Source: an uncultured Caproiciproducens sp.
Lineage (GTDB): Bacteria; Bacillota; Clostridia; Oscillospirales; Acutalibacteraceae
Assembly (NCBI RefSeq): GCF_963664915.1
Contig: NZ_OY761810.1
Span: 2,556,661-2,620,660 of the forward strand
Direction: 5' to 3'
DNA length: 64,000 nucleotides
Below the pieces are notes generated by a model that saw nothing but the letters and a program-made list of their open reading frames with translations, ran no database searches and was not told the origin of the DNA. Every line of letters begins with the position of its first letter. Position 1 is the stretch's first letter. Positions 16,713-25,512 of the stretch are shown here, in pieces. The position numbers and the translations under genes are program-made.

Positions 16713-17346
16713 AAAAATCGGTACGGCACGTTATATTTCACATCTTGATTTAAACCGGTGCATGCTGCGCGCCATTCATAAAGCTAAAATACCTTTATGG
16801 TACACACAGGGGTACAACCCCCATGCCTTTATTACTTTTGCACTCCCGCTGTCGCTCGGCATCGGCGGAGAACGCGAAAGTATGGATATAAAACTGGATG
16901 ACGATAACCTTTCACGTGAAGAATTGATTGCAAGGCTGAATGCCGCCCTGCCGGACGATATCCCCATTTTTGACGTTACCGAACCGGTCATGAAGCCGGG
17001 ACAGATCGCCTACGCTTCTTTTTTGATGAAGCTGGATACGCAGGATATGGACTCCGCAGAAACTGCTTTCAAAATCAGCGAGTTGTTCAGCAGCAATACG
17101 GTGGTTGTTCCCAAGCACACGAAAAACGGATTTATTGATTTGGATTTGAAACCATACCTGTATCAAACGGAAGTCGTATCCCGAAATGGCAGAGTTGAAA
17201 TCGGCACCGTCCTTCCTGCCGGAAGCACCATGAACGTCAATCCGGCACTTTTGTGTGATGCTATTAAAAAATATCTTGGTTTTGATTTATATGCTGACAT
17301 TCAAAGAATCAATATATTTGACGCTGATCTTAAAATATTCGAATAA
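16687..17346 (+). CDS. TIGR03936 family radical-SAM-associated protein (DUF2344)
   Basis: A 219-residue partner of the preceding radical SAM enzyme. Typical N-terminus VRVWFKKIGTARYISHLDL. I set the start at ATG 16687, which has AAAGGAGG at 16671-16678; the longer frame open from 16588 is inside the upstream gene. In other clostridia the pair is followed by RNase G and rplU; here it is followed by the rplS block, so the locus is rearranged. Confidence 0.87.
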   Translation: MKNVRVWFKKIGTARYISHLDLNRCMLRAIHKAKIPLWYTQGYNPHAFITFALPLSLGIGGERESMDIKLDDDNLSREELIARLNAALPDDIPIFDVTEPVMKPGQIAYASFLMKLDTQDMDSAETAFKISELFSSNTVVVPKHTKNGFIDLDLKPYLYQTEVVSRNGRVEIGTVLPAGSTMNVNPALLCDAIKKYLGFDLYADIQRINIFDADLKIFE

Positions 17347-17360
17347 TCTTAAAATAAATA

Positions 17361-17389
17361 TTGCACCTTTTAGAGTATTATGGTATTAT
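17361..17389 (+). promoter_or_regulatory. SigA-type promoter with extended -10 for rplS
   Basis: TTGCAC (17361-17366), 17-base spacer, TATTAT (17384-17389) preceded by TGG, giving an extended -10. It lies 15 bases after the upstream stop. Confidence 0.75.
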
Positions 17390-17406
17390 ATATAGGCATT
17401 TGGAAT

Positions 17407-17492
17407 CCGCCGATTTATTTTGGTGGGGTTTAATGCCCGGTTAACCCGCGACATTGAAGCGGACAGTCCTCTGCCATTGCGGCATGAATGTC
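17407..17492 (+). ncRNA. Structured 5' leader of rplS, possible L19 autoregulatory leader
   Basis: Two foldable parts lie in the leader. CCGCC (17407-17411) can pair with GGTGG (17422-17426). GACATT (17450-17455) pairs with AATGTC (17487-17492), enclosing two small hairpins (CAG/CTG and GCC/GGC). A branched leader upstream of rplS fits the L19 leader RNAs known in Firmicutes, which repress rplS; identity with that family was not tested. Confidence 0.5.
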
Positions 17493-17515
17493 TGAAATTT
17501 AGGAGGAAAATATCC

Positions 17516-17860
17516 ATGGACGCATTAAAATTAATTGCGGAAGATTCCGTAAAAAAAGAAATGCCCATATTTGAAATTGGCGATACCGTAAAGGTGAATG
17601 TTAATATCAGAGAAGGCGAAAGAGAAAGAATCCAGGTTTTTGAAGGTACCGTTATTGCACGTAAAGGCAGCGGTGTTTCCGAAACTTTCACCGTCAGACG
17701 TCTTTCCTACGGCGTAGGTGTTGAAAGAGTTTTCCCGGTTCATTCACCAAATGTAAAGAGTGTTGACATTGTCCGCAAGGGTCGTGTCCGCAGAGCAAAA
17801 CTTTACTATCTGCGTGACAGAGTCGGTAAGGCGGCAAAAGTTAAGGAACAGCTCAGATAA
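17516..17860 (+). CDS. rplS: 50S ribosomal protein L19
   Basis: Bridge protein of the large subunit near the 30S interface, 114 residues, normal length. Typical segments: [47 protein letters not shown], and the basic C-terminus with [12 protein letters not shown]. The start is ATG 17516 with AGGAGG upstream. The frame is open from 17420, but those 32 codons are the RNA leader. It heads the rplS-lepB-rbgA-rnhB-yraN series common in Firmicutes. Confidence 0.96.
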   Translation: MDALKLIAEDSVKKEMPIFEIGDTVKVNVNIREGERERIQVFEGTVIARKGSGVSETFTVRRLSYGVGVERVFPVHSPNVKSVDIVRKGRVRRAKLYYLRDRVGKAAKVKEQLR

Positions 17861-17879
17861 GTAATCGGATAGTGATTGA

Positions 17880-17905
17880 AAGGGACATGTACGTGTCCCT
17901 TTTTT
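17880..17905 (+). terminator. Terminator after rplS
   Basis: AGGGACA / TGTCCCT stem around a six-base loop, followed by TTTTT. Confidence 0.8.
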
Positions 17906-17947
17906 GCTATTATAATATTTTCAGGATTCAAAAAGAGGTGGCATTTT

Positions 17948-18526
17948 TTGAGAAATGATCCTTCTGAGGAATTCTTAGGCGGTCAATCCCCGGTAAACCG
18001 CTTTGCACTGAATTGTTATGAATGGGTTGAAGCGCTGATTCCCGCACTGATTGTCATAACAATCTTCTTCGCATTTTTATTTCGGGTTATTACTGTCAAC
18101 GGCCCTTCCATGCAGCCTAATTTTAAAAACGGCTATAAGGTGTTGGTGTCTTGCACCGACAGACATCTTTCATGCGGCGATGTTATTGTGGTTGATGAAC
18201 GGGGGATCGCTCTTCATGAGGTTATTATCAAAAGGGTAATTGCAACAGAAGGGCAGACTGTGGACATCGATTTTCAAACAGGGACTGTCTCTGTTAATGG
18301 AATTGCGCTTGATGAATCCGGCTATATTAAAAATGGCATTACGAAAAATCAATATGATCTTCGTTTTCCGCAGACTGTCCCTATGGGGCATGTATTTGTA
18401 CTTGGGGATAACCGCAAGGTTTCGGATGACAGCCGTTCGAGCGATGTCGGCATGATTGACGAGCGATACGTAATCGGCAAAGTGAAAACAATTATGATAC
18501 CTCCCGAAAAATTCGGAACTATATAA
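17948..18526 (+). CDS. lepB: Type I signal peptidase, first of three tandem paralogues
   Basis: Membrane serine protease that removes signal peptides outside the membrane. One N-terminal membrane helix (about residues 27-48), then the catalytic Ser in NGPSMQP and catalytic Lys in IIKRVIA, box D/E LGDNRKVSDDSRSSDVG. I chose TTG 17948 with AGAGGTGG upstream, giving 192 residues; the frame is open from 17876, but that part overlaps the rplS terminator. All catalytic residues are present. The position after rplS fits the Firmicute order. Confidence 0.88.
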   Translation: MRNDPSEEFLGGQSPVNRFALNCYEWVEALIPALIVITIFFAFLFRVITVNGPSMQPNFKNGYKVLVSCTDRHLSCGDVIVVDERGIALHEVIIKRVIATEGQTVDIDFQTGTVSVNGIALDESGYIKNGITKNQYDLRFPQTVPMGHVFVLGDNRKVSDDSRSSDVGMIDERYVIGKVKTIMIPPEKFGTI

Positions 18527-18558
18527 ACACTTTTTTTAACAAAGGAGTTGTTTTACCT

Positions 18559-19149
18559 TTGAACTTAGACAACATCCAAATCGATACGGAAACTGAATCC
18601 CCTGCGATGGAAAAAAACAAGGCTGCCAATACCTGTTTTGAATGGATGGAAGCCTTAATCCCAGCACTTATCATTATTATGACCTTGTTTACATTCGTAT
18701 TCAGAGTTAATATTGTGGTGAACGGTCCGTCCATGGAGCCCAATTTAATGGATGGATACAAATTATTTACGTCATGTATAGATTCACATCTGTCCGGCGG
18801 AGATATTGTGGTAATTGACGCAAAGGGAACTGCCCTTAACAAACGCATTGTAAAAAGAGTAATTGCGACAGAAGGACAGACTGTAAATATTGACTTTCAG
18901 ACAGGGATTGTCTCTATTGACGGAGTGGAACTTGATGAATCTTCTTATATTCAGAACGGGATTACCAAGGATCAATATGACGTCACTTTCCCGCAAAAGG
19001 TACCGGCCGGCCATGTTTTTGTTTTGGGTGATAACCGAACCGTGTCGGAAGACAGCCGTTTTGAAGAAGTCGGCATGATTGACCAGCGCTATATTATTGG
19101 GAAAGTAGAATTCATTATTATGCCGTTTGAAAAATTCGGCAAATTATAA
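18559..19149 (+). CDS. Type I signal peptidase, second tandem paralogue
   Basis: 196 residues, with the same plan: short acidic head, one membrane helix, catalytic Ser in NGPSMEPN, catalytic Lys in IVKRVIAT, and LGDNRTVSEDSR. It starts at TTG 18559 after AAAGGAG. Very close to the first copy in the central region (EGQTV-IDFQTG shared), so this is a recent local duplication. All active-site residues are intact, so it is probably functional. Confidence 0.88.
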   Translation: MNLDNIQIDTETESPAMEKNKAANTCFEWMEALIPALIIIMTLFTFVFRVNIVVNGPSMEPNLMDGYKLFTSCIDSHLSGGDIVVIDAKGTALNKRIVKRVIATEGQTVNIDFQTGIVSIDGVELDESSYIQNGITKDQYDVTFPQKVPAGHVFVLGDNRTVSEDSRFEEVGMIDQRYIIGKVEFIIMPFEKFGKL

Positions 19150-19185
19150 GGCGCAGCCTTTTAACATAAGGGAGTTGTTTTTCCA

Positions 19186-19770
19186 TTGAATCACAACAAC
19201 ATCCAGTCCGGCATAGAAACAGAATTTTCCGAGAAAAAAAGAAGCTTTATCGCCAGCAGCTATGAATGGGTGGAAGCATTAATATCTTCATTAATTGCCG
19301 TGGTAATCCTGTTTACGTTTTTATTTAGGGTGGTCAATGTTAGCGGGCCTTCTATGCTCCCAACATTAAAATCCAATGACCGTGTGCTTTTGTCCAGCTA
19401 TTTTTATAAACCTCATCGGGGCGACGTTGTCGTCATCACCCATACGCTGAAATTGAAGGAACCCATTATAAAGCGTGTTATTGCATTAGAAAACCAAGTG
19501 GTAAATATTGATTTTACAACTGGGGTCGTTTATGTGGACGGCGTTGCCCTTGATGAATCTGTCTACATACAAAACGGAATTACAACGCAGCCTTCGGATT
19601 ACACGTATCCGCTGCAGGTTCCGCCCGGACATGTTTTTGTTCTTGGCGATAACCGTACCGTATCCAATGACAGCCGCTCCAGTGATGTTGGCATGATTGA
19701 CGAAAGATATATTCTTGGAAAAGCGGAAATGATTGTATTTCCGTTTGACAGATTTGGAAAGATAAAATAA
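19186..19770 (+). CDS. Type I signal peptidase, third tandem paralogue
   Basis: 194 residues; catalytic Ser in SGPSMLPT, Lys in IIKRVIAL, LGDNRTVSNDSRSSDVG. It starts at TTG 19186 after AGGGAG. It differs more from the other two in the substrate-binding half (SYFYKPHRGDVVVIT), which may mean different substrate preference. The leader before this copy and the second (GGAGTTGTTTT then a TTG start) is alike, so the duplication included the ribosome binding site. Confidence 0.88.
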   Translation: MNHNNIQSGIETEFSEKKRSFIASSYEWVEALISSLIAVVILFTFLFRVVNVSGPSMLPTLKSNDRVLLSSYFYKPHRGDVVVITHTLKLKEPIIKRVIALENQVVNIDFTTGVVYVDGVALDESVYIQNGITTQPSDYTYPLQVPPGHVFVLGDNRTVSNDSRSSDVGMIDERYILGKAEMIVFPFDRFGKIK

Positions 19771-19803
19771 CAATAAATTGTAATGATATAGGACGAATGA
19801 AAA

Positions 19804-20673
19804 ATGAGTGAGGCACAAACAATACAATGGTTCCCGGGCCACATGACCAAAACAAAAAGGCAAATTGAAAAGAGTTTAAAGCTTGTTGATGTGGCTGCGG
19901 AAATTATCGACGCACGGATTCCGGTCAGCAGCCGAAATCCGGTTTTAAGCGAACTGATTCAGAATAAACCGCGTATAATTTTAATGAATAAATGCGACAT
20001 GGCTGATCAGGTTCAGACAAACCGGTGGATTGACTATTATAGGGCAAACGGAATTCCCGCAATCGCGATTGACTGCCGTACGGGGAAGGGTCTTAATGCC
20101 TTCATACCCCTTATAAAAAACGTGCTGAGTGACCGTATCGCTTCGTGGGAAGCAAAGGGAATGGTCTGCCGGCAGATTCGCGTGATGGTTGTCGGAATCC
20201 CAAATGTGGGAAAATCCTCGCTGATTAACCGCCTTGCAAAAAACAGCAAAGCAAATGTTGAGGACAGGCCCGGCGTGACCCGGGCCAATCAATGGTTTAC
20301 CATTGGCAAAGGATTTGACCTTTTAGACACTCCCGGTGTGCTGTGGCCGAAATTTGAGGATAAAATCGTTGGCGAGAGGCTTGCTTTTACCGGAGCGGTA
20401 AAAGATGATGTTGTAGACACGCAGCAGCTTGCTTCACGGTTACTTGAAGTATTGCGCGACAGCTACTCCAATGATTTAAAACTGCGGTACAAACTGGAAG
20501 AAAACGATTTATCTGCTTTAAAGGGATATGAGCTGCTCGAACTGGTCGGCAAAAAGCGCGGGATGCTGATTTCGGGCGGCGAAATTGATACGGTACGGGC
20601 AGCAATCATGGTATTGGACGAATTCAGAAGTGCCAAGTTAGGCAGAATCACTCTTGAACAGGTTGGTAAATAG
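19804..20673 (+). CDS. rbgA: Ribosome biogenesis GTPase RbgA (YlqF)
   Basis: GTPase for late 50S assembly. Circularly permuted: G4 MNKCDMAD (about residues 60-67) before G1 GIPNVGKSSLINRL (about 131-144) and G3 DTPGVLWP. N-terminus WFPGHMTKT is the family signature, and the C-terminal domain ends in LDEFRSAKLGRITLEQ. 289 residues, normal. The start ATG 19804 lies 33 bases after the third signal peptidase. Confidence 0.95.
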   Translation: MSEAQTIQWFPGHMTKTKRQIEKSLKLVDVAAEIIDARIPVSSRNPVLSELIQNKPRIILMNKCDMADQVQTNRWIDYYRANGIPAIAIDCRTGKGLNAFIPLIKNVLSDRIASWEAKGMVCRQIRVMVVGIPNVGKSSLINRLAKNSKANVEDRPGVTRANQWFTIGKGFDLLDTPGVLWPKFEDKIVGERLAFTGAVKDDVVDTQQLASRLLEVLRDSYSNDLKLRYKLEENDLSALKGYELLELVGKKRGMLISGGEIDTVRAAIMVLDEFRSAKLGRITLEQVGK

Positions 20674-20674
20674 T

Positions 20675-21286
20675 ATGGACTGGTTTGCCTATGAAAACAT
20701 GGCGATGAAAAAAGGATATCTTTCGATCTGCGGCATTGATGAAGCCGGACGAGGCCCCTTGGCCGGTCCGGTGTTCGCTGCCGCTGTTATTTTGCCTTCC
20801 AACCAATTCATTGAGGGCTTGAATGATTCTAAAAAACTCAGTGAGAAAAAACGGGAAGCGCTCTTTGATGTGATAAAAGAAACAGCAGTCAGCTGCGCTG
20901 TCGGTTTTGCAACCGAAGAAGAAATTGATGAAATTAACATTCTTCAGGCAACCTTTCTTGCAATGAAGCGCGCGTGTGACGGTCTCGATGTTAAACCCGA
21001 TTTAGCGCTGGTTGACGGCAACCGAATGCCCACGCTTGGAGTGGAAACGCAAATCATCATCAAAGGAGATGCGCTTTCCGCCAGCATCGCCGCCGCCTCC
21101 ATTCTTGCAAAAGTCAGCCGTGACAGACTAATGGTTGAGATCGATAAGATCTATCCTCAATATCAGTTTGCAAAACATAAAGGCTATGGAACAGCTTTAC
21201 ATACGGAACTGCTAAGGGAATACGGGCCATGTCCGGTACACAGAAGGACGTTTTTAAAGAAAATATTGGGGCAGGCCAATGAATAA
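20675..21286 (+). CDS. rnhB: Ribonuclease HII
   Basis: Cleaves RNA in RNA-DNA hybrids and removes single ribonucleotides. Motifs: GIDEAGRGPLAGPV with the first catalytic acids, DSKKLSEKKR, ALVDGNRMP with the third Asp, and ASILAKVSRDRLM. I chose ATG 20675 right after the rbgA stop, because known homologues start with MDW-like residues; TTG 20654 is in frame. 203 residues. Overlaps yraN by eight bases. Confidence 0.95.
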   Translation: MDWFAYENMAMKKGYLSICGIDEAGRGPLAGPVFAAAVILPSNQFIEGLNDSKKLSEKKREALFDVIKETAVSCAVGFATEEEIDEINILQATFLAMKRACDGLDVKPDLALVDGNRMPTLGVETQIIIKGDALSASIAAASILAKVSRDRLMVEIDKIYPQYQFAKHKGYGTALHTELLREYGPCPVHRRTFLKKILGQANE

Positions 21287-21650
21287 TGCATCGGGGAAAA
21301 TCGGAGAAGACTGTGCAGCTCAGTTGCTTATCAAAAAGGGATATCGCGTTGTCGCCCGCAATTACCGTTCCCGTTTCGGCGAAATTGATATCATTGCCGA
21401 AAATAAAGAATATATTGTTTTCGCAGAAGTGAAGACCCGTGACGAGCATTATACGGTTAGCCCGTTGGAAGCTGTAACGGCCGGAAAGCAAAAGAAAATT
21501 GTAAAGACAGCCCTTTTTTATCTGCAGTCAAATAGAACGGTGCTTCAGCCGCGTTTTGATGTCATTGGAATTATAACGGCAACGGATCAATTTACTATAC
21601 TTTCCGTGGAACATATTGAAAACGCATTTTCCGGAGGACAATTTCACTGA
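21279..21650 (+). CDS. yraN: YraN family protein (UPF0102), endonuclease-like fold
   Basis: A 123-residue conserved protein with a Holliday-junction-resolvase-like core: GEDCAAQLLIKKGY, RFGEIDIIAE and FAEVKTR contain the conserved acidic and Lys residues of the PD-(D/E)xK type. The biological role is not established. It is the regular neighbour of rnhB. Confidence 0.9.
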   Translation: MNNASGKIGEDCAAQLLIKKGYRVVARNYRSRFGEIDIIAENKEYIVFAEVKTRDEHYTVSPLEAVTAGKQKKIVKTALFYLQSNRTVLQPRFDVIGIITATDQFTILSVEHIENAFSGGQFH

Positions 21651-21740
21651 ACTGTTTTGACCTGCACTGTGATACCGTCTCAGCGTGTTGTCACGGACAA
21701 AAAGCTTCGGCATAATGACAGTGAAACACTGGTCAATTCG
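21647..21740 (+). pseudogene. Probable vestige of an M19 membrane dipeptidase, N-terminus only
   Basis: Overlapping the yraN stop, the frame CTG AAC TGT TTT GAC CTG reads into FDLHCDT, the metal-binding signature at the N-terminus of M19 renal-type dipeptidases. GGAGG stands at 21633-21637, nine bases before the CTG, as if CTG were a decayed start codon. The frame continues VSACCHGQK and then breaks; removing one A in an A5 run restores LRHNDSETLV. Nothing dipeptidase-like follows and thrC begins 100 bases later, so most of the gene is gone. Short match, so moderate confidence. Confidence 0.5.
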
Positions 21741-21832
21741 ATCCTATTTGATAATGCCTATCATTTTTTTGTTTCTCTTTGATAGAAAGTATGATATTAT
21801 TAATACACAGATAACGCAAAGGGGGAAAAACC

Positions 21833-23356
21833 TTGAACTATCACTCCACAAGAAACAGCAGTATCAGCGTATCCTCTGCACAGGCAATCGCGCAGGGCAT
21901 CAGCAGCGAAGGCGGACTTTTTGTTCCCGAGAATCTGCCTCACTTTTCATATTCTGATTTGCTGGAACTGCAGCACTGCAGCTACACCGAGCGTGCAGCC
22001 CGCATTTTAGCGACTTTTCTTTCCGACTTTACTTCAGAGGAAATTACGGAATGCGTTCATAAAGCCTATACAGGCGGAAAATTTGACCGGGACATGCCGG
22101 CGCCGATGTCTTATCTTCAGAACGGTAAAATAAGCATGTATCTGCTTGAGCTGTGGCACGGTCCAACCTGTGCATTTAAAGACATGGCATTGCAGCTTTT
22201 ACCGCATCTTCTGACGAAATCACTTAAAAAAATTCAATCTTCAAAAACCGCTCTGATTTTAGTCGCAACTTCCGGCGACACGGGCAAGGCTGCGCTTGAA
22301 GGCTTTAAAGATGTAGACGGAACACGCATTCAGGTTTTTTATCCGGAAAATGGCGTCAGTCCGATGCAGAAGCGCCAGATGAATACCCAGGAGGGAAATA
22401 ATGTGGCAGTCTGTGCCATTGAAGGCAATTTTGATGATGCCCAGACCGGCGTGAAGAAAATATTTACTAACCCTGAAATCAACCGTCTCCTGGAACAGAA
22501 CAACATTATGTTTTCCAGTGCGAATTCGATCAACTGGGGCAGGCTTTTACCGCAGATCGTTTATTATTTTTCTGCTTACTGCGATCTGATGGCAAACGGT
22601 GAAATTGATCATGAAGGGGAAAAGGTCAACATTGTTGTACCGACAGGCAATTTTGGAAATATCCTCGCAGCTTACTATGCTAAAAAAATGGGATTACCCG
22701 TGCAAAAACTGATCTGTGCTTCTAATTCCAATAATGTTCTTACCGAATTTCTTAATACTGGTGTCTACAATCGCAGAAGGGATTTTTACACCACAATTTC
22801 TCCGTCAATGGATATTTTGGTTTCCAGCAATCTTGAACGGCTGCTTTATGACCTTACGGGCGGCGACAGTACCCGTGTAGCCGGGTGGATGAATGAGCTC
22901 GCGGCGACCGGCATGTATCAGATTGATGACGATATTCTGAATCAGCTGCACGAGATTTTTTATGCAGGCTTCTGCGATGATGATGCAACAAAAGCGACAA
23001 TCAAAGAAATGTACCATACCGAAAATTATCTTTGTGACACGCACACTGCTGTCGCAATCAACGTGTATTCTCAGTATGTCAACGACAAAAATGATGCCCA
23101 AACCCCAACGATTGTTGTCTCCACAGCCAGCCCGTACAAGTTTGCCGACAGTGTTTTAAGTGCTGTTTCAGCCAATTACAGCAAAGATGCATCCGAATTT
23201 GAAAAGATTCATGAACTGCATGTAATGACCGGCACTCCGGTTCCGGTTCAGATTGCCGAGCTGGAATCAAAGAAGGTTCTGTATGATAATATTTGCTCCA
23301 AAGATAAAATGGATGAAGCTGTGCTGAAAACGGCTGGAATAAAGTATACTATCTAA
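21833..23356 (+). CDS. thrC: Threonine synthase
   Basis: PLP enzyme converting O-phosphohomoserine to threonine, 507 residues, the long clostridial/Gram-negative type. PLP lysine in HGPTCAFKDMALQ (about residue 115); N-terminus YHSTRNSS; phosphate-binding and substrate loops VATSGDTGKAALEGF and NSINWGRLLPQ. It starts at TTG 21833 after GGGGG. It takes carbon from the same aspartate-semialdehyde made by asd further along the window. Confidence 0.94.
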   Translation: MNYHSTRNSSISVSSAQAIAQGISSEGGLFVPENLPHFSYSDLLELQHCSYTERAARILATFLSDFTSEEITECVHKAYTGGKFDRDMPAPMSYLQNGKISMYLLELWHGPTCAFKDMALQLLPHLLTKSLKKIQSSKTALILVATSGDTGKAALEGFKDVDGTRIQVFYPENGVSPMQKRQMNTQEGNNVAVCAIEGNFDDAQTGVKKIFTNPEINRLLEQNNIMFSSANSINWGRLLPQIVYYFSAYCDLMANGEIDHEGEKVNIVVPTGNFGNILAAYYAKKMGLPVQKLICASNSNNVLTEFLNTGVYNRRRDFYTTISPSMDILVSSNLERLLYDLTGGDSTRVAGWMNELAATGMYQIDDDILNQLHEIFYAGFCDDDATKATIKEMYHTENYLCDTHTAVAINVYSQYVNDKNDAQTPTIVVSTASPYKFADSVLSAVSANYSKDASEFEKIHELHVMTGTPVPVQIAELESKKVLYDNICSKDKMDEAVLKTAGIKYTI

Positions 23357-23367
23357 GAGAGGGTCAC

Positions 23368-24057
23368 ATGTCACTATTTGCTATTGCGGACCTGCACTTA
23401 TCACTTGGCTGCGACAAACCGATGGATGTATTTGAAGGCTGGCAGGACTATACAGCCCGTCTTGAAAAAAACTGGCGCGCTGTGGTCGGCGAGAACGATA
23501 CCGTCGTCATTGCCGGAGATATTTCATGGGCAATGAAACTTGAGGAAACGGCTAAAGATTTTCAATTTATTCATTCTTTGCCCGGCCAAAAGCTTATACT
23601 AAAAGGTAACCATGATTATTGGTGGTCGACAAAAAAGAAGATCGATGATTTTTTGAAGCTGCATGGGTTTGACACAATCGGAATCATTCACAATAATGCT
23701 GTAACTGTGGGTGATATCGCGGTTTGCGGCACGCGCGGGTGGCTTTATAATTCTGAAACGGCTGAAGATATTAAAATAGTCAACCGCGAGGTCGGCCGCC
23801 TGAATACATCGATTGACGAAGCTGAAAAAATGGGTGTGAAGCCGGTTGTGTTTTTGCATTATCCGCCTGTCTACGATGGGGCTGAGTGCAAAGAAATTCT
23901 CGGTGTTTTAAAATCGCGCGGAATAACGGAATGCTATTTCGGGCATATTCACGGAAGTCAGGCGTCCCGCCGGGCAATAACCGGCGCATATGAAGGAATC
24001 AAAATGGTCCTGATTTCCTGCGACTATCTGAACTTTATGCCAATCCTAGTCAGATGA
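23368..24057 (+). CDS. Metallophosphoesterase, calcineurin-like
   Basis: 229 residues with a dimetal phosphoesterase core: ADLHLS (DxH), GDISWAM (GDxxW), KGNHDYWW (GNHD), HYPPVYDG, and GHIHGSQ (GHxH). Substrate unknown; a conserved clostridial family next to thrC and tig. Starts ATG 23368, 11 bases after thrC with GAGAGGG in between. Confidence 0.87.
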   Translation: MSLFAIADLHLSLGCDKPMDVFEGWQDYTARLEKNWRAVVGENDTVVIAGDISWAMKLEETAKDFQFIHSLPGQKLILKGNHDYWWSTKKKIDDFLKLHGFDTIGIIHNNAVTVGDIAVCGTRGWLYNSETAEDIKIVNREVGRLNTSIDEAEKMGVKPVVFLHYPPVYDGAECKEILGVLKSRGITECYFGHIHGSQASRRAITGAYEGIKMVLISCDYLNFMPILVR

Positions 24058-24108
24058 ACAATTTTTGAATATTTTATCTTATATATAGAATATTTATTAT
24101 CCATGTGC

Positions 24109-24114
24109 TATAAT
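24109..24114 (+). promoter_or_regulatory. Extended -10 promoter element of tig
   Basis: TATAAT at 24109-24114 preceded by TGC, giving an extended -10; no good -35 is visible. It lies 38 bases before the tig start. Confidence 0.6.
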
Positions 24115-24151
24115 AATTTAGATAATTTGCAATTTGCAGGAGGATGTAATA

Positions 24152-25453
24152 ATGAGTTTAAAATCGTCAAATAAGGTTGATACAAACCGCTACCAACTTG
24201 AGGTTGCAGTAGATGCTGCTATATTTGAAAAAGCGCTTGATCAGGCGTATCATAAGGAAAATAAAAAAATAGCAATTCCTGGTTTTCGCAAGGGAAAAGC
24301 TCCGCGCGCCTTTGTTGAGAAGTATTATGGCGATCAGGTGTTTTATGAGGATGCAATTAATGCTGTTTACCCCGACGCGCTGGATGCAGCGGTGAACGAG
24401 GCAAAACTTGAGATGATAGAAGACAAAATTGATTTTGATTTGGTTTCTGCCGGTAAGGAAGGCGTTGTTTTTAAGGCAACCGTAACGACAAAACCTGAAG
24501 TGGAAATGAATGAATACAAGGGCTTAACCGCAACAAAAAAGCCGGTTGACGTGACAGATGAAGATATTCAGGCAGAAATTAAAAAGGTTCAGGAGCGCAA
24601 CTCCAGAATGGTTACCGTAGAGGACAGAGCGGCTCAGGACGGCGATATTACTGTTATTGATTTTGACGGTTCTGTCGACGGAGCAGCTTTTGAAGGCGGC
24701 AAGGCTGAAAATTACAGCTTAACCCTCGGCGCCGGCCAGTTTATTCCAGGTTTTGAAGATCAGGTTGTCGGGCATAAAACAGGTGACGAATTCGATGTTA
24801 ACGTAAAATTCCCGGCTGACTACCAGGCGGCTGATCTGGCCGATAAGGACGCTGTATTTAAGATTAAGCTGCATGAAATCAAAATGAAGGAGCTGCCGGA
24901 AGTAGACGACGATTTTGTCAAGGATGTCAGCGATTTTGATTCCCTTGATAAATACAAGGAAGACATTAAAGCAAAACTGTCAGAAGCACAGGAAAACAAG
25001 GCTAAAGACGATGTTGAGAATCAATTGATTAATAAATTGGTAGAAAATCTGAAAGCCGAAATTCCGCAGGCGATGTATGAAAATAAAATCAACGAGGATA
25101 TTCGTGAATTTGGGTATCGTCTTCAGTCCCAGGGATTGAACCTTGATACATACCTGAAGTATACGGGTATGGACAAGGATTCCATTCGCCAGCAGTTCCA
25201 GCCGCAGGCTGAGCGTGAAGTAAAAGTTCGTCTGGCACTTGAAAAAATTGCAAAGCTTGAAGAAATTCATCCGACGGATGAAGAAATTGAAGAAGAGTTT
25301 GCGAAACTTGCCAAGAGCTATGAAATTGACCTTGAAAAAGTAAAAACATTTATTCCTCAGGAAGAACTTGTAAAAGACATTTCTGTTGAAAAAGCAATTA
25401 ATCTGGTTCGCAACAATGCAGTAATTACAGAAGCAACAGAAACCGCTGAATAA
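24152..25453 (+). CDS. tig: Trigger factor
   Basis: Ribosome-associated chaperone and peptidyl-prolyl isomerase, 433 residues. The ribosome-binding signature GFRKGKAPR is at about residues 42-50, the FKBP-type domain at about 160-245 (VIDFDGSVDGAAFEGG onward), and the C-terminal helical chaperone arms follow. Start at ATG 24152 with AGGAGG eight bases upstream; the frame extends six codons further to 24134. It sits in the conserved tig-clpP-clpX-lon order. Confidence 0.96.
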   Translation: MSLKSSNKVDTNRYQLEVAVDAAIFEKALDQAYHKENKKIAIPGFRKGKAPRAFVEKYYGDQVFYEDAINAVYPDALDAAVNEAKLEMIEDKIDFDLVSAGKEGVVFKATVTTKPEVEMNEYKGLTATKKPVDVTDEDIQAEIKKVQERNSRMVTVEDRAAQDGDITVIDFDGSVDGAAFEGGKAENYSLTLGAGQFIPGFEDQVVGHKTGDEFDVNVKFPADYQAADLADKDAVFKIKLHEIKMKELPEVDDDFVKDVSDFDSLDKYKEDIKAKLSEAQENKAKDDVENQLINKLVENLKAEIPQAMYENKINEDIREFGYRLQSQGLNLDTYLKYTGMDKDSIRQQFQPQAEREVKVRLALEKIAKLEEIHPTDEEIEEEFAKLAKSYEIDLEKVKTFIPQEELVKDISVEKAINLVRNNAVITEATETAE

Positions 25454-25512
25454 TAAAAGTTTATCCTGCCAATCATTATTTTATTGTTTAGTTTTATTGG
25501 AGGTACGCAATA

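Noticed and set aside
17420-17515. N-terminal extension of L19 by 32 residues
   Set aside because: These bases form the RNA leader; L19 proteins start near the ATG at 17516, which has its own AGGAGG.
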